Of a stretch of DNA of 64,000 bases, positions 34,082-43,002 are shown piece by piece. Position 1 is the stretch's first letter. Each line of letters begins with the position of its first letter. The notes beneath the pieces are model-generated. The model had not been told where the DNA came from and searched no databases. It saw only the letters and a list, made by a program, of their open reading frames with translations. This DNA comes from Neobittarella massiliensis (ex Bilen et al. 2018) (GTDB lineage Bacteria; Bacillota; Clostridia; Oscillospirales; Ruminococcaceae), in contig NZ_OKQO01000003.1 in NCBI RefSeq assembly GCF_900289145.1, forward strand, positions 269,351 through 333,350, in the 5' to 3' direction. The translations under genes and the position numbers were made by a program.

Positions 34082-34957
34082 GTGGACTATAAAAAAGCGC
34101 TGGAACAGGCGATCGTGTACATCGAGAGCCGTTTGGGAGAAGATATTCGGGTAGAGGAAGTGGCCCGTGCCGTCGGGTACTCCTACTATCATCTAAACCG
34201 GCAGTTCTCGGCAGTTTTGGGGGAGAGCGTGGGCAGCTATATCAAAAAACGCCGTCTGGCCGACGCCGCCCAAAAGCTGCTCTACAGCAATAAAAAAGTC
34301 ATTGATATCGCCATCGAGAGCGGCTTTGACTCTCCCGAGGCATTTAGCCGCGCCTTTAAGGTTTCTTTTCACGCCAGCCCGCAGTCCTACCGGCGGCAGC
34401 GGCTAAATACCTTTGTCAGCGCCAAGTGGCAGCTGGATACCGAGCGGCTGGACCACTTGGCCAGCAATGTGACGGTACACCCCCAGATCGTGACGCTGCC
34501 GCCGATCAAGGTTGCTGGTCTGCGCGGCGAGACCACTCTGCACGATAACCGTCTGCGACAGCTGTGGGAGCGGGTCAATACCGTTTATACGCAGATCCCC
34601 AACCGGCTGCCCAGTGCCCGCGGGTTCGGCATCTGTGAGGCCTGTCACGAAAACACCGTCTACACCATGAACGACCAGGTGCTGTTCAGTGAGGTAGCCG
34701 GCGTGGAAGTGTCCTCTTTTGTGGGGCTGCCAGAGCCATTTGTGCGCAAAGAGCTGCCCGGTGGGCGGTATGCGGTGTTCACCCACCGCGGCTCGCTGCG
34801 CCGCCTGCCACAGACCTTTGCCTATATCTGGGGCACCTGGTTTTTAAACACCAGAGAACAGCTGGACGACCGAGAGGATTTTGAGCTTTACGATCGGCGC
34901 TTTCTGGGGTATGATCACCCCGATTCAGAGGTAGACCTGTACATCCCTGTGCGGTAG
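34082..34957 (+). CDS. AraC-family regulator with GyrI-like effector domain
   Basis: A 291-residue transcription factor. Residues 1-105 hold two helix-turn-helix units (VEEVARAVGYSYYHLNRQF and the VIDIAIESGFDSPEAFSRAF recognition unit), and about 125-290 a GyrI/SOUL-like small-molecule binding domain, as in Rob and BmrR-type sensors. The start is GTG with GAAAGGGG ahead. It is co-directional with the C45 hydrolase gene and probably in the same transcript; it may sense the hydrolase substrate or a toxic compound. Confidence 0.9.
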   Translation: MDYKKALEQAIVYIESRLGEDIRVEEVARAVGYSYYHLNRQFSAVLGESVGSYIKKRRLADAAQKLLYSNKKVIDIAIESGFDSPEAFSRAFKVSFHASPQSYRRQRLNTFVSAKWQLDTERLDHLASNVTVHPQIVTLPPIKVAGLRGETTLHDNRLRQLWERVNTVYTQIPNRLPSARGFGICEACHENTVYTMNDQVLFSEVAGVEVSSFVGLPEPFVRKELPGGRYAVFTHRGSLRRLPQTFAYIWGTWFLNTREQLDDREDFELYDRRFLGYDHPDSEVDLYIPVR

Positions 34958-35119
34958 ATATGTCACGAAACATCGCGGGCATATGTTTTCGCGGATGGCC
35001 ATATCATACAGATGGGGATCACCGCGACCGTGACCTGTTTTATACATTCAGCCCGGCCACCGCGGCCGTAAAGATCGGCGCCGGCTACCTGCAGCCTTGT
35101 AAGATTGAACACAAAAAAT

Positions 35120-35158
35120 AGAGAGAGCAGACCCTATTGTGCGGGGTCTGCTCTCTCT
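35120..35158 (-). terminator. Terminator between the AraC and PNPOx-like genes
   Basis: AGAGAGAGCAGACCC and GGGTCTGCTCTCTCT form a 15-bp stem. The minus strand has the better U-tract. Confidence 0.85.
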
Positions 35159-35189
35159 GTCATTTACAGATGGTACGCACTGCGCCGCT

Positions 35190-35609
35190 CTACTCCACTG
35201 TAAAATCTTCCGAGGAAAAATTGCGATAATAGCGGCCGCGCTGCGCTAAAAAGCGCAGTACACAGTAGTCGGGGTCGGTCACCCCCTGTGGGTAGTAGAG
35301 CGTATCGCCGTCCTGCCAAATGCGCTGTTTGCTCTCGCTGTCCTCCAGTACCTCTACAGTGCCCAGTAGCATCACACCGCGAAAAAAGCGGCGGTCGCAA
35401 AAATAGATACAGGCCTTGGGTTCGCGCCGATACTGGGCCACCCGCATGGAGGAGGTGTTGGTGGTAAAATAAAAGGTCTTTAGCCCCTCCCGCAGCCGCG
35501 GTTTTAACATGGCCTTGATATTGGGGTAGCCATCTTCAGATACTGAACCCAAAAACGCTACCGTCTGTTTGTCGATCAGGTTGCCAATGGTCTTTTCTAC
35601 GTCTCTCAT
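35190..35609 (-). CDS. Pyridoxamine 5'-phosphate oxidase-like FMN-binding protein
   Basis: A 139-residue split-barrel protein. QTVAFLGSVSEDGYPNIKAML (from about residue 17) and TFYFTTNTSSMRVAQYRREP are typical of small PNPOx-like proteins; CIYFCDRRFFRGVMLLGTVEVLED forms the dimer barrel, here over two motifs. These small members bind flavin or F420 and mostly have no known substrate. Two adjacent ATG codons are possible (35612 and 35609) after AGAGGAG; the second has better spacing. Confidence 0.85.
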   Translation of the reverse strand: MRDVEKTIGNLIDKQTVAFLGSVSEDGYPNIKAMLKPRLREGLKTFYFTTNTSSMRVAQYRREPKACIYFCDRRFFRGVMLLGTVEVLEDSESKQRIWQDGDTLYYPQGVTDPDYCVLRFLAQRGRYYRNFSSEDFTVE

Positions 35610-36260
35610 CATGTTCTCCTCTGTGCAGTAGCAGTTAGCCGGCCCGGCACCGGCAGCCTGATACAGCTGAATGTCCGCCCAGGTCTGCACGGGTCTGCCC
35701 GATGCCGCCCGTTCCCGCTGTATCTTGCAGATTATTTGATGCGGTGATCCGTCTACTCAGCCTGCTCTGGCAGTACATGTTTGGCCCAATGTGTACTGGC
35801 CGGACCGTATCGAGAAGGTTGCTGCCTGGCGAAATACGTAATGTATAGGGGGCTAAAGTGCCGCTTTCATTTGGATCTATCTCACAGTATACGTCGTTTG
35901 CCGGCCAAAGAAAAGGTGATCCTGTGCAGCATATACCAAAAATGGGAGAAAGTAGAGTGTGGTAAACTACATAAACAGAAGGAGAGATACCTGTACAGTT
36001 TACACAAGTGTAGGTAAAGATAGGTCTATGACCGGGTAGAGTAGGTCAGAAAGACCAGTCAAAACCATCCTTATACGGTATAAGCTGGGCAGGATATCTA
36101 AACAGACCGGTATTTTGCGTGTGGGCTAGCTACCGCCAAACGCCCTCAAACCACGGCCGAAAGCACTTTTTATTGTGAAAGATGCTATTGTTGAATACTA
36201 CTAAGCATCGACAATATTTTTTATAAAGTTTGGATGTTTAGCCGTATTTCAAAAAGGGAA
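35610..36260. other. Gene-free region before the nucleoside operon
   Basis: AT-richer than its surroundings. The short open frames have no family or good ribosome site. The right end leads into the promoter and riboswitch of the nucleoside operon. Confidence 0.4.
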
Positions 36261-36289
36261 TTGCGCTTTTTGAACGGTGGTGTTATGCT
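36261..36289 (+). promoter_or_regulatory. Probable promoter of the nucleoside operon
   Basis: TTGCGC, 17 bases, TATGCT. The start would be near 36296, about 22 bases before the riboswitch aptamer. Confidence 0.4.
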
Positions 36290-36317
36290 AAAGGCGTCAA
36301 CTGAATACCGAGATCAG

Positions 36318-36390
36318 CATTCGTATAAGCCTGCGAATACGGCGCAGGAGTATCTACGGGACAACCGGAAATTGTCGTACGCTATGAATG
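36318..36390 (+). ncRNA. Purine-class riboswitch aptamer, variant
   Basis: P1 pairs 36318-36325 (CATTCGTA) with 36383-36390 (TATGAATG). P2 is CCTGCG/CGCAGG with loop AATACGG. P3 is GACAA/TTGTC with loop CCGGAAA. The loops match the kissing L2/L3 pattern, and J2/3 reads AGTATCTAC against the usual GTTTCTAC. The base before the P1-proximal UAUG is C, as in guanine-type aptamers. J3/1 is longer than normal (GTACGC). It lies before a purine phosphorylase and nucleoside transporter operon. Confidence 0.85.
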
Positions 36391-36445
36391 TGTTTTTTCA
36401 GCTATTTCTAAAAATCGAGATAGCTCTATTCGAGTTCGCTTTTTT

Positions 36446-36496
36446 GCGCTCGCAGAGATTGAACACATTCGTGTACATCTTCTGCGGGCGCTTTTT
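36446..36496 (+). terminator. Expression-platform terminator of the purine riboswitch
   Basis: GCGCTCGCAGAG pairs with CTTCTGCGGGCGC, followed by UUUUU. The loop contains CACATTC, complementary to GAATGTG at the 3' side of P1 (36386-36392), so an antiterminator can compete with P1. Ligand binding should favour termination. Confidence 0.8.
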
Positions 36497-36599
36497 ACGT
36501 TGACAGAGATCGCTTTTTACAGGGGACGCCCCTGTAGGGATATTTGGGACAGGCGTTCTGGCCACCGCGGCCAGAACACGGCAAAAGTGGAGGTAGACA

Positions 36600-37472
36600 A
36601 TGATCGTAAACGAGATCCCCAAGGTCACATATGCCATTATCGGCGGCTCGGGCACCTGGGCTGGTGAATTCCCCGAAACGGTGGGGCTCGACGGCGTGCG
36701 CGTCCTGCAAAAAGACATGGAGTTCGAGACGCCTTTCGGCACGACCATGCCCATGAAGCTCATCGAGCTCGACGGCTCTATCACCGCCGACGGCAAAGCC
36801 CGCCAGCTGCTCACCGTTCCGTTCCACGGCTTCCACGGGTTGGCTCCTGAGGGCTGTCCCAGCGAGCAGATATTCTGGGTTTTCCAGCAGGCCGGGGTCA
36901 AATACATCGTGGCTGAAGGCAGCGGCGGCAGTGCCAACCCGCTGATGGACCCGGGCGATATCATTATCCCCCACGACCTGTTCGACTTTACCAAACGCCC
37001 CTCGAACATCCATAAATTCACCCGCAACATCGTGCGCATGCAGTCGCCGCTGTGCCCCGACCTGCGCGAGCTGCTCATCAAATTTGCCCGTGAGCAGTAC
37101 GACCGGGTGTTCCCCCGCGGCGTGTACGCCAACACCGAGCCCCCGCGCTTTGAGACCGAGACCGAGATCAAATTCCTGCAGTCGGTGGGCTGTGATATCT
37201 CCGGTCATACCATCGTGCCGGAGTGCTACCTGGCTCGGGCCATCGGCGCCTGCTACGCCTCCTGCTACATCGTCTCCAACTACGCCGAAGGGGTGGAGAG
37301 CACCAACTGGGCCGGCTCCTCCATCTTCGACTGGTACCGTAACTGCGGCCAGAAAATGGGCACCATCACGCTGAAGACCATCGCCGCCATCGTGCCCGAC
37401 GAGAAACACTGCCACTGCGCCGACTACCTTATCGAGGTGCCCGAGAACGTGCGTGAGCGCATCGGCCAGTAA
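36600..37472 (+). CDS. Purine nucleoside/5'-methylthioadenosine phosphorylase family protein
   Basis: A 290-residue phosphorylase of the PNP/MTAP superfamily. AIIGGSGTW (residues 12-20) binds phosphate, PFHGFHGLAPEGC has the His-rich loop, and GVYANTEPPRFETETEIKFL with SVGCDISGHTIVPECYLARA forms the nucleoside site. Such enzymes split purine nucleosides or methylthioadenosine into base and sugar phosphate. The ATG has GGAGGT ahead. As first gene of the riboswitch-controlled operon with a nucleoside ABC transporter, its job is probably to cleave imported purine nucleosides. Confidence 0.88.
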   Translation: MIVNEIPKVTYAIIGGSGTWAGEFPETVGLDGVRVLQKDMEFETPFGTTMPMKLIELDGSITADGKARQLLTVPFHGFHGLAPEGCPSEQIFWVFQQAGVKYIVAEGSGGSANPLMDPGDIIIPHDLFDFTKRPSNIHKFTRNIVRMQSPLCPDLRELLIKFAREQYDRVFPRGVYANTEPPRFETETEIKFLQSVGCDISGHTIVPECYLARAIGACYASCYIVSNYAEGVESTNWAGSSIFDWYRNCGQKMGTITLKTIAAIVPDEKHCHCADYLIEVPENVRERIGQ

Positions 37473-37551
37473 AATTTGGGTAGACCCTCTATATAAAAGA
37501 GGTCACTGATAAAAAAACAGAGTGGGAAACAGAGGAAAAAAGGAGAAGAGT

Positions 37552-38589
37552 ATGCGCAAAAAATGGCTTGCCTTGGTTTTGAGTGTGGTCATGGGTCTTC
37601 TGGTGTTTGCCGGATGCGGTTCAGACGGGAAAGACAGCGGCAGTAAATCTGACAAGAGCGGCCCCAGCGTGGCGCTGGTGCTGGGCACCGGCGGTCTGGG
37701 CGACCAGTCGTTTAACGACAGCGCCTACAAAGGCCTGCAAAAAGCCGCCGACGAGCTGGATGCCGACGTGCAGTATGTCGAGCCCAAAGAGATCGCCGAG
37801 TTCGAGGGTCACTTCCGCGACTTCGCCAAATCCAAAAAGTACGATCTGATCCTGGGCATCGGCTTCGACCAGGCCGACGCCGTCACCGCTGTGGCCGCCG
37901 AGTTCCCCGACCAGAAGTTCGTCATTATCGACGGCTCGGCCGAGGGCGACAACGTCACCAGCATCAACTTTAAAGATGAGGAGAAAGCCTACGTGCTGGG
38001 CACCATCGCCGCTATGACCACCGAGACTGGCAAGGTCGGTATTCTGGGTGGTATGGATGTCCCCTCCATCAACGTGTTTGTAGAGGGCTTTAAAGCCGGG
38101 GCCATCGCCCACAACAAAGATGTAGAGATCATGGTAAAATACGTGGGCGCTTTTAACGACGCCAACACCGGTAAAGAGCTGGCCCTGTCGATGTACGACG
38201 CCGGTGCCGACATCGTGATGCAGGCTGCCGGCGGCTCGGGCCTGGGCGTGTTCAGCGCCGGTGCTGAGCGCGGCAAACTGGCTATCGGTGCCGATGTGAA
38301 CCAGATCCCCATCGACCCCGATGTGATCATCGCCAGCGGTATGCGCACCCTGGATAACGTGGTGTTCGATCAGGTGAAAGCAGTAAAAGAAGGCACGCTC
38401 AAATCCGGCGATGTGATGCTGGGCTTTAAAGACGGCGGTGTGGACTACACCACCGAAGGCACCAAAAAAATGCCCAGCCAGGAGGCGCTGGACGCCGCTG
38501 CCGCCGCCAAGCAGGATATCGTCGACGGCAAGATCACCCCGCCCCGCACCGCCGAGGAGTACGACGCTTTCGTCAAAAATTTGAAGTAA
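37552..38589 (+). CDS. BMP-family nucleoside-binding lipoprotein
   Basis: A 345-residue lipoprotein of the BMP/PnrA family. The signal peptide ends at the lipobox LVFAGC (Cys at about residue 22). The mature part has ALVLGTGGLGDQSFNDSAYKG at its start, split here into ligand-site elements, then IGFDQADAV, FVIIDGSAEG and GGMDVPSINVFVEGFKAG. Relatives bind guanosine, inosine and other purine nucleosides. The ATG at 37552 has AAAGGAG ahead. It is the receptor for the ABC transporter encoded next. Confidence 0.92.
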   Translation: MRKKWLALVLSVVMGLLVFAGCGSDGKDSGSKSDKSGPSVALVLGTGGLGDQSFNDSAYKGLQKAADELDADVQYVEPKEIAEFEGHFRDFAKSKKYDLILGIGFDQADAVTAVAAEFPDQKFVIIDGSAEGDNVTSINFKDEEKAYVLGTIAAMTTETGKVGILGGMDVPSINVFVEGFKAGAIAHNKDVEIMVKYVGAFNDANTGKELALSMYDAGADIVMQAAGGSGLGVFSAGAERGKLAIGADVNQIPIDPDVIIASGMRTLDNVVFDQVKAVKEGTLKSGDVMLGFKDGGVDYTTEGTKKMPSQEALDAAAAAKQDIVDGKITPPRTAEEYDAFVKNLK

Positions 38590-38690
38590 ATACAAAAGGC
38601 GCTGACACAGCGCAGGGAGAGACCATCCCCAAATTCAGGTAGGCGGCTTTTGGCCGCTTATCTGCTTTTTGGGTACAGGGGGGAGGACCC

Positions 38691-40259
38691 ATGGATTTTG
38701 TGCAGATGAGGGGCATCACAAAGATTTTTGGTAAAGTGGTGGCCAACGACCGGGTGGATTTTTCGGTAAAAAAAGGGGAGATACACTCGCTGCTGGGTGA
38801 AAACGGTGCCGGCAAGACCACGCTGATGCGCATGCTTTACGGCATGTCGGTCCCCGATGAGGGGAGCATCATCCTCAACGGCAGCCCGGTGACATTAAAG
38901 AGCCCCAGCAGCGCCATCGAGCAGGGCATCAGCATGGTGCATCAGCATTTTATGCTGGCTGATCCCATGACCGTGACCGAGAACATCGTGCTGGGCTACG
39001 AGCCGCGTAAGGGTCCCTTTTTTGACCGCAAAAAAGCCGAGCAGCAGGTCGCCGAACTGTCGGCCCGCTACGGCCTGCAGATAGATCCCAAAGCTACCGT
39101 GGGCGATCTGTCGGTGGGCAACAAACAGCGCGTCGAGATCCTCAAGGCGCTTTACCGCAAATGTGACCTGCTCATTTTAGACGAGCCCACCGCCGTGCTC
39201 ACCCCGCTGGAGGTAAAAGACCTGTTCGCGGTGCTGCGCTCTTTAAAGGAAGACGGCAAGACCATCATCATCATCACCCACAAATTAAAAGAGATCCTCG
39301 AGATCTCTGACCGGGTGACCATCCTGCGGGCCGGCAAGCTCATCACCACCAAAAATACTGCCGAGACCGACGCTGCCGAGCTGGCCCGCCTAATGGTGGG
39401 CCGCCAGGTGCAGTTCGAGGTGCAGGGGGCCAAGCCGGTAGCTGCAGACGCGCCGGTGCTGCTGGAGGTAAAAGACGCCGAGCTGCGCCGCCGGGGCATG
39501 CAGCTGCTCAGCGGTCTGTCGCTGCAGGTACATGCCGGCGAGATATTTGGCATTTGCGGGGTAGAGGGGAACGGCCAGACCGAGATCATCGAGGCCATCA
39601 CCGGTATCGGCCAGCTGTCTGCCGGCCAGGTGCTGCTAAACGGTCAGCCGGTGCACAAGCCCACCCCCACTAAAATGGCCGATCGCGGTCTGGCCCATAT
39701 CCCCGAGGACCGTGGTCTGCGCGGGCTGGTAGCCGACTTCTCTATCCGCGACAACTCCATCCTGGGCTATCAGCGCAGCCGCCGCTTTAGCCGCCGTGGG
39801 GTGCTGGACAAAAAAGCCATCGAGATGCACACCCGGCAGATCGTCTCCGACTACAGGGTCAAGGTGGGCAGCATCGACGACACCGCCGCCTCTCTCTCCG
39901 GCGGCAACCAGCAAAAGGTGGTCATCGGGCGGGCGCTGTCGCAAGACCCCGATGTCATCATCGCCGCCCAGCCCACTCGCGGGGTGGATATCGGCGCCAT
40001 CGAGTACATCCACCAAAAACTCATCGAGATGAAAAATGCCGGTAAGGCTATCCTGCTCATCTCGGCCGAGCTCGACGAGGTGCTGGGTCTGTCAGATCAG
40101 GTGGGGGTACTGTACCGCGGCCGCATCGTAGCCACCGGCGCCCCGGCCGATTTTGACGAGCAGACCCTGGGCCTGCTCATGACCGGCTATCACAAAGATA
40201 CCGAGAAGGAGGAGCGCCCATGCTTGGAAACGCTGCACAGCGCGTTTGCAAAGTCCTAA
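38691..40259 (+). CDS. Nucleoside ABC transporter ATPase with two ATP-binding domains
   Basis: A 522-residue double ATPase as in NupO/YufO and RbsA-like proteins. The first domain has GENGAGKTTLMRMLYG (about residues 36-51), the signature LSVGNKQRVEIL and LILDEPTAVLTP. The second has a degenerate P-loop GVEGNGQTEIIEAITG, as usual in this family, and LSGGNQQKVVIGRAL. It couples ATP hydrolysis to nucleoside import. GGGAGG precedes the ATG. Its end overlaps the next permease gene by 40 bases. Confidence 0.93.
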   Translation: MDFVQMRGITKIFGKVVANDRVDFSVKKGEIHSLLGENGAGKTTLMRMLYGMSVPDEGSIILNGSPVTLKSPSSAIEQGISMVHQHFMLADPMTVTENIVLGYEPRKGPFFDRKKAEQQVAELSARYGLQIDPKATVGDLSVGNKQRVEILKALYRKCDLLILDEPTAVLTPLEVKDLFAVLRSLKEDGKTIIIITHKLKEILEISDRVTILRAGKLITTKNTAETDAAELARLMVGRQVQFEVQGAKPVAADAPVLLEVKDAELRRRGMQLLSGLSLQVHAGEIFGICGVEGNGQTEIIEAITGIGQLSAGQVLLNGQPVHKPTPTKMADRGLAHIPEDRGLRGLVADFSIRDNSILGYQRSRRFSRRGVLDKKAIEMHTRQIVSDYRVKVGSIDDTAASLSGGNQQKVVIGRALSQDPDVIIAAQPTRGVDIGAIEYIHQKLIEMKNAGKAILLISAELDEVLGLSDQVGVLYRGRIVATGAPADFDEQTLGLLMTGYHKDTEKEERPCLETLHSAFAKS

Positions 40260-41329
40260 AAAGCAAAAAACTGCAGACTTCGCTGCTGGCTCTGGTCGGT
40301 GCTATCGTGGTCAGCGGCCTGATACTGGCTCTGTCGGGCTACAGCCCCTTCGTGGCCTACGGGGCCATGTTCTCCGGCGCCTTTGGTGGGGCGGCCAACA
40401 TTGCCGATACGCTGGGCACCGCCACCCCACTCATCTTTACCGGTCTGGCTGTAGCCATTGCCATGAAGGGCGGCGCAGTGAACATCGGCGCCGAGGGCCA
40501 GCTGTATATGGGCGCCTTCGCCGCGGCACTGGCCGGCGCTTACGGCAAAGATCTGCCCATGGTCCTGCACATAGCCCTGTGTCTGCTGGCCGCCTTTATC
40601 GCCGGCGGACTGTGGGCGGTGCTGGCCGGAGGGTTAAAGATCAAGCTGGGCGTCAGCGAGGTCATCATCACCATCATGCTCAACTACATCGCCACCTACC
40701 TGACCGATTATCTCACCACCTATCACTTTAAGGCCGAAGGGATGGTCGTAAAGACCAAGCGGGTGGCCGAGAGTGCTATGTTGCCCACGCTGTACCCCCA
40801 CTCCCGCCTTACAGTGGGCTTTCTCATCGCCATCCTGGCCGCTGTCATTCTGGTCTGGGTGCTGCGGCGCACCGTGTTCGGCTACGAGCTGCAGGCAGTG
40901 GGGCTCAACCCTTTTGCCGCCGAGAGCGGCGGGGTGAAAAAGGGCCGCCAGTTTTTGCTGACCATGCTCATTTCCGGCGGCTTGGCCGGTCTGGCCGGTG
41001 CCTGTGAGGTGCTGGGCGTACACGGTTACTTTATGAAAGGCTTTTCGCCGGGCTACGGCTTCGACGGTCTGGCCATCGCAGTACTGGGCCAAAATAACCC
41101 GCTGGGTGTCACGCTGTCGGCGATCCTGTACGGGGCGCTGCGCTCGGGCGCTACCATGATGGACCGCATGACCAAGATCCCCCAGGACTTCGTGGGCATC
41201 ATGCAGGCGCTCATCATCATCTTTGTAGCCACCCCCGGCCTGGTGTATTTTTATCGGCGCAAAAAGAAAAAAACGGCCGCCATACATAAGGGGTCCGAAA
41301 CGGCTCCTGCCACGACCGAGGAGGTGTAG
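40220..41329 (+). CDS. Nucleoside ABC transporter permease 1
   Basis: A 369-residue inner-membrane permease of the BPD_transp_2/RbsC group (NupP/YufP-like). GGAVNIGAEGQLYMGAFAA (about residues 90-108) and the coupling region GLNPFAAESGGVKKGR (about 229-244) are typical. The ATG at 40220 has GAAGGAGG ahead and overlaps the ATPase gene by 40 bases, a firm sign of coupling. It pairs with permease 2 downstream. Confidence 0.92.
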   Translation: MLGNAAQRVCKVLKSKKLQTSLLALVGAIVVSGLILALSGYSPFVAYGAMFSGAFGGAANIADTLGTATPLIFTGLAVAIAMKGGAVNIGAEGQLYMGAFAAALAGAYGKDLPMVLHIALCLLAAFIAGGLWAVLAGGLKIKLGVSEVIITIMLNYIATYLTDYLTTYHFKAEGMVVKTKRVAESAMLPTLYPHSRLTVGFLIAILAAVILVWVLRRTVFGYELQAVGLNPFAAESGGVKKGRQFLLTMLISGGLAGLAGACEVLGVHGYFMKGFSPGYGFDGLAIAVLGQNNPLGVTLSAILYGALRSGATMMDRMTKIPQDFVGIMQALIIIFVATPGLVYFYRRKKKKTAAIHKGSETAPATTEEV

Positions 41330-41331
41330 AT

Positions 41332-42267
41332 ATGGCCCTGACTGAAACGCTGCAATTTGCCGGGACCATGTTTTCCGGTGCGATGCGCATCGCCATCCCC
41401 ATCTGTTTTGGTGCGCTGGGCTCCACCATCTGCGAGCGGGCCGGCATCGTCAATATCGGTATCGAGGGCATGATGCTGGCCGGCTCCTTTGGCGGTGTGG
41501 TCGGTGCGCTGGTGACCGGTTCTCCCTGGATAGGGCTGCTGTTTGCCATGGTCGCCGGCATGCTCTTCTCGCTTCTGCACGGGGTGCTCACCATCCACTA
41601 CGGCACCGGCCATATCATCAGCGGCCTGGGGGTCAACCTGCTGGCCAGCGGGGTGACTACGGTGCTGCTGGTGGCCATATGGCAAAACCGCGGCAAAAGC
41701 GAGATGGTCGGCACACTGCCCACCATCGAACTGACCTTTTTAAAGAAGATCCCCTTCATCGGCCAGGCTTTCGGCAGCTTTTCGCCGCTGTTTTTGCTGC
41801 TGCTGGCGGCGGTGGCACTGCTGTGGGTGTTCCTCTATAAGACCACCTTCGGCCTGCGGGCGCGCATCGTGGGCGAGAGCCCGCAAACAGCCGATGCTGC
41901 CGGTATCTCGGTGCCCAAGATGCAGTATATCTGTGTGCTGCTGTGCGGTCTGCTGTGCGGCCTGGGCGGCGCCTATCTCTCCATCGGCGACATCGGCATG
42001 TTCTCGCGCGATATGGTGGCCGGCCGCGGTTACATCGCCATGGCCGTCACCATCTTCGGCGCCTGGAACCCCATCGGGGCGCTGGGCGGCGGTCTGCTGT
42101 TCGGCTTGGCCCAGAGCCTGCAATTTCGCCTGCAGCAGAGCGGCATACCGGTGCAGCTCATTCAAATGCTGCCCTATGTCATCACCATTTTGGTCCTGCT
42201 GCTGGTGCGCCGCAAAGGCGGCGGCCCGGCGGCGGCAGGCAAGACCTTCGACCGTGAAAAACACTAG
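41332..42267 (+). CDS. Nucleoside ABC transporter permease 2
   Basis: A 311-residue second permease (NupQ/YufQ-like). CERAGIVNIGIEGMMLAGSF (about residues 33-52) is the family signature, and GESPQTADAAGISVPKMQY (about 182-200) the coupling loop. It starts three bases after permease 1 ends, with GAGGAGGT ahead. With the BMP protein, ATPase and permease 1 it completes a purine nucleoside importer. Confidence 0.93.
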   Translation: MALTETLQFAGTMFSGAMRIAIPICFGALGSTICERAGIVNIGIEGMMLAGSFGGVVGALVTGSPWIGLLFAMVAGMLFSLLHGVLTIHYGTGHIISGLGVNLLASGVTTVLLVAIWQNRGKSEMVGTLPTIELTFLKKIPFIGQAFGSFSPLFLLLLAAVALLWVFLYKTTFGLRARIVGESPQTADAAGISVPKMQYICVLLCGLLCGLGGAYLSIGDIGMFSRDMVAGRGYIAMAVTIFGAWNPIGALGGGLLFGLAQSLQFRLQQSGIPVQLIQMLPYVITILVLLLVRRKGGGPAAAGKTFDREKH

Positions 42268-42281
42268 AGGAGTTACAGGAT

Positions 42282-42902
42282 ATGCAGGATGAAAAACTGT
42301 TTGCGGGGCTCGATACGCTGTCGGCTTACCGCCAGACGATCGCAAAAAAACTGCGCATCGACGACCGCGCCTACCGCGAGATGGGTCAGGTCATCGACCG
42401 CAGCCCCGAGCTGGTGGCCCGTATCCAGGAGCACTACCGCATGCTCGATGAGCACCGGCCGCTGCGGCCCACACTGGGAAACGACATGCAGATCTTCTAC
42501 ATGCGCGACCGGCAGACCTTTACTTTTTTGATGTTCCCCGAGCTGCTGGATATGGCCTACCAGACTGCGCGCATCATCGGTGAGAAGTTTATCGCCCCGT
42601 ATCTGACCGGCAAAACTCTGCCCGAGATCATGCTCAGCAATCAGCCCATCGCCGCCCAGCACGGCTACGCCATTCAGGAGATCGTGGAGTGCCGGGAAGA
42701 CTTTGCCATCTACCGCAACTACGAATGTGCCGACTGTTACGGTATGCCCAATATCGGCATGAAGATCTGCGCCTACGAGGCGGGCACCGCCGCCGGCTGT
42801 TTCGAGACTCCGCTGGGTCGCCCGGTAGAGGTGCGCGAGACCAAGTGCTGTGCTAACGGCGACGACTACTGCGAGTTTGAGGTGCGGGTCTTAGATAAAT
42901 AG
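42282..42902 (+). CDS. V4R-domain-like protein at the end of the nucleoside operon
   Basis: A 206-residue soluble protein. The C-terminal half resembles the V4R (4-vinyl reductase) small-molecule binding fold, with ETKCCANGDDYCEFEV near the end (about residues 187-202) and several conserved cysteines (YECADCYGMPN). Residues 1-90 are helical with no motif I know. The ATG has GAGGAG ahead and follows permease 2 by 14 bases, so it belongs to the operon. It may bind a nucleoside-derived compound or a metal. Function is inferred only. Confidence 0.65.
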   Translation: MQDEKLFAGLDTLSAYRQTIAKKLRIDDRAYREMGQVIDRSPELVARIQEHYRMLDEHRPLRPTLGNDMQIFYMRDRQTFTFLMFPELLDMAYQTARIIGEKFIAPYLTGKTLPEIMLSNQPIAAQHGYAIQEIVECREDFAIYRNYECADCYGMPNIGMKICAYEAGTAAGCFETPLGRPVEVRETKCCANGDDYCEFEVRVLDK

Positions 42903-42936
42903 CGCCCCGAAAACAGCAGTTGTATCGAGTAAAATA

Positions 42937-42981
42937 AAAAAGAGCGGACCTGAGAGATAGCTCTCGGGTCCGCTCTTTTTG
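42937..42981 (+). terminator. Terminator of the nucleoside operon
   Basis: AAAGAGCGGACCTGAGAG and CTCTCGGGTCCGCTCTTT arms (one G-U pair) are followed by UUUUU. Confidence 0.88.
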
Positions 42982-43002
42982 GTGCCCTGACGGGGTGCGG
43001 AT

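Noticed and set aside
35781..36017. A 78-codon open frame before the nucleoside operon
   Set aside because: No ribosome site, no recognisable family and mixed composition; probably chance in an AT-richer stretch.
36234..36503. Small protein gene upstream of the phosphorylase
   Set aside because: The open frame runs through the riboswitch aptamer and terminator, which explain the conservation better, and it has no ribosome site.
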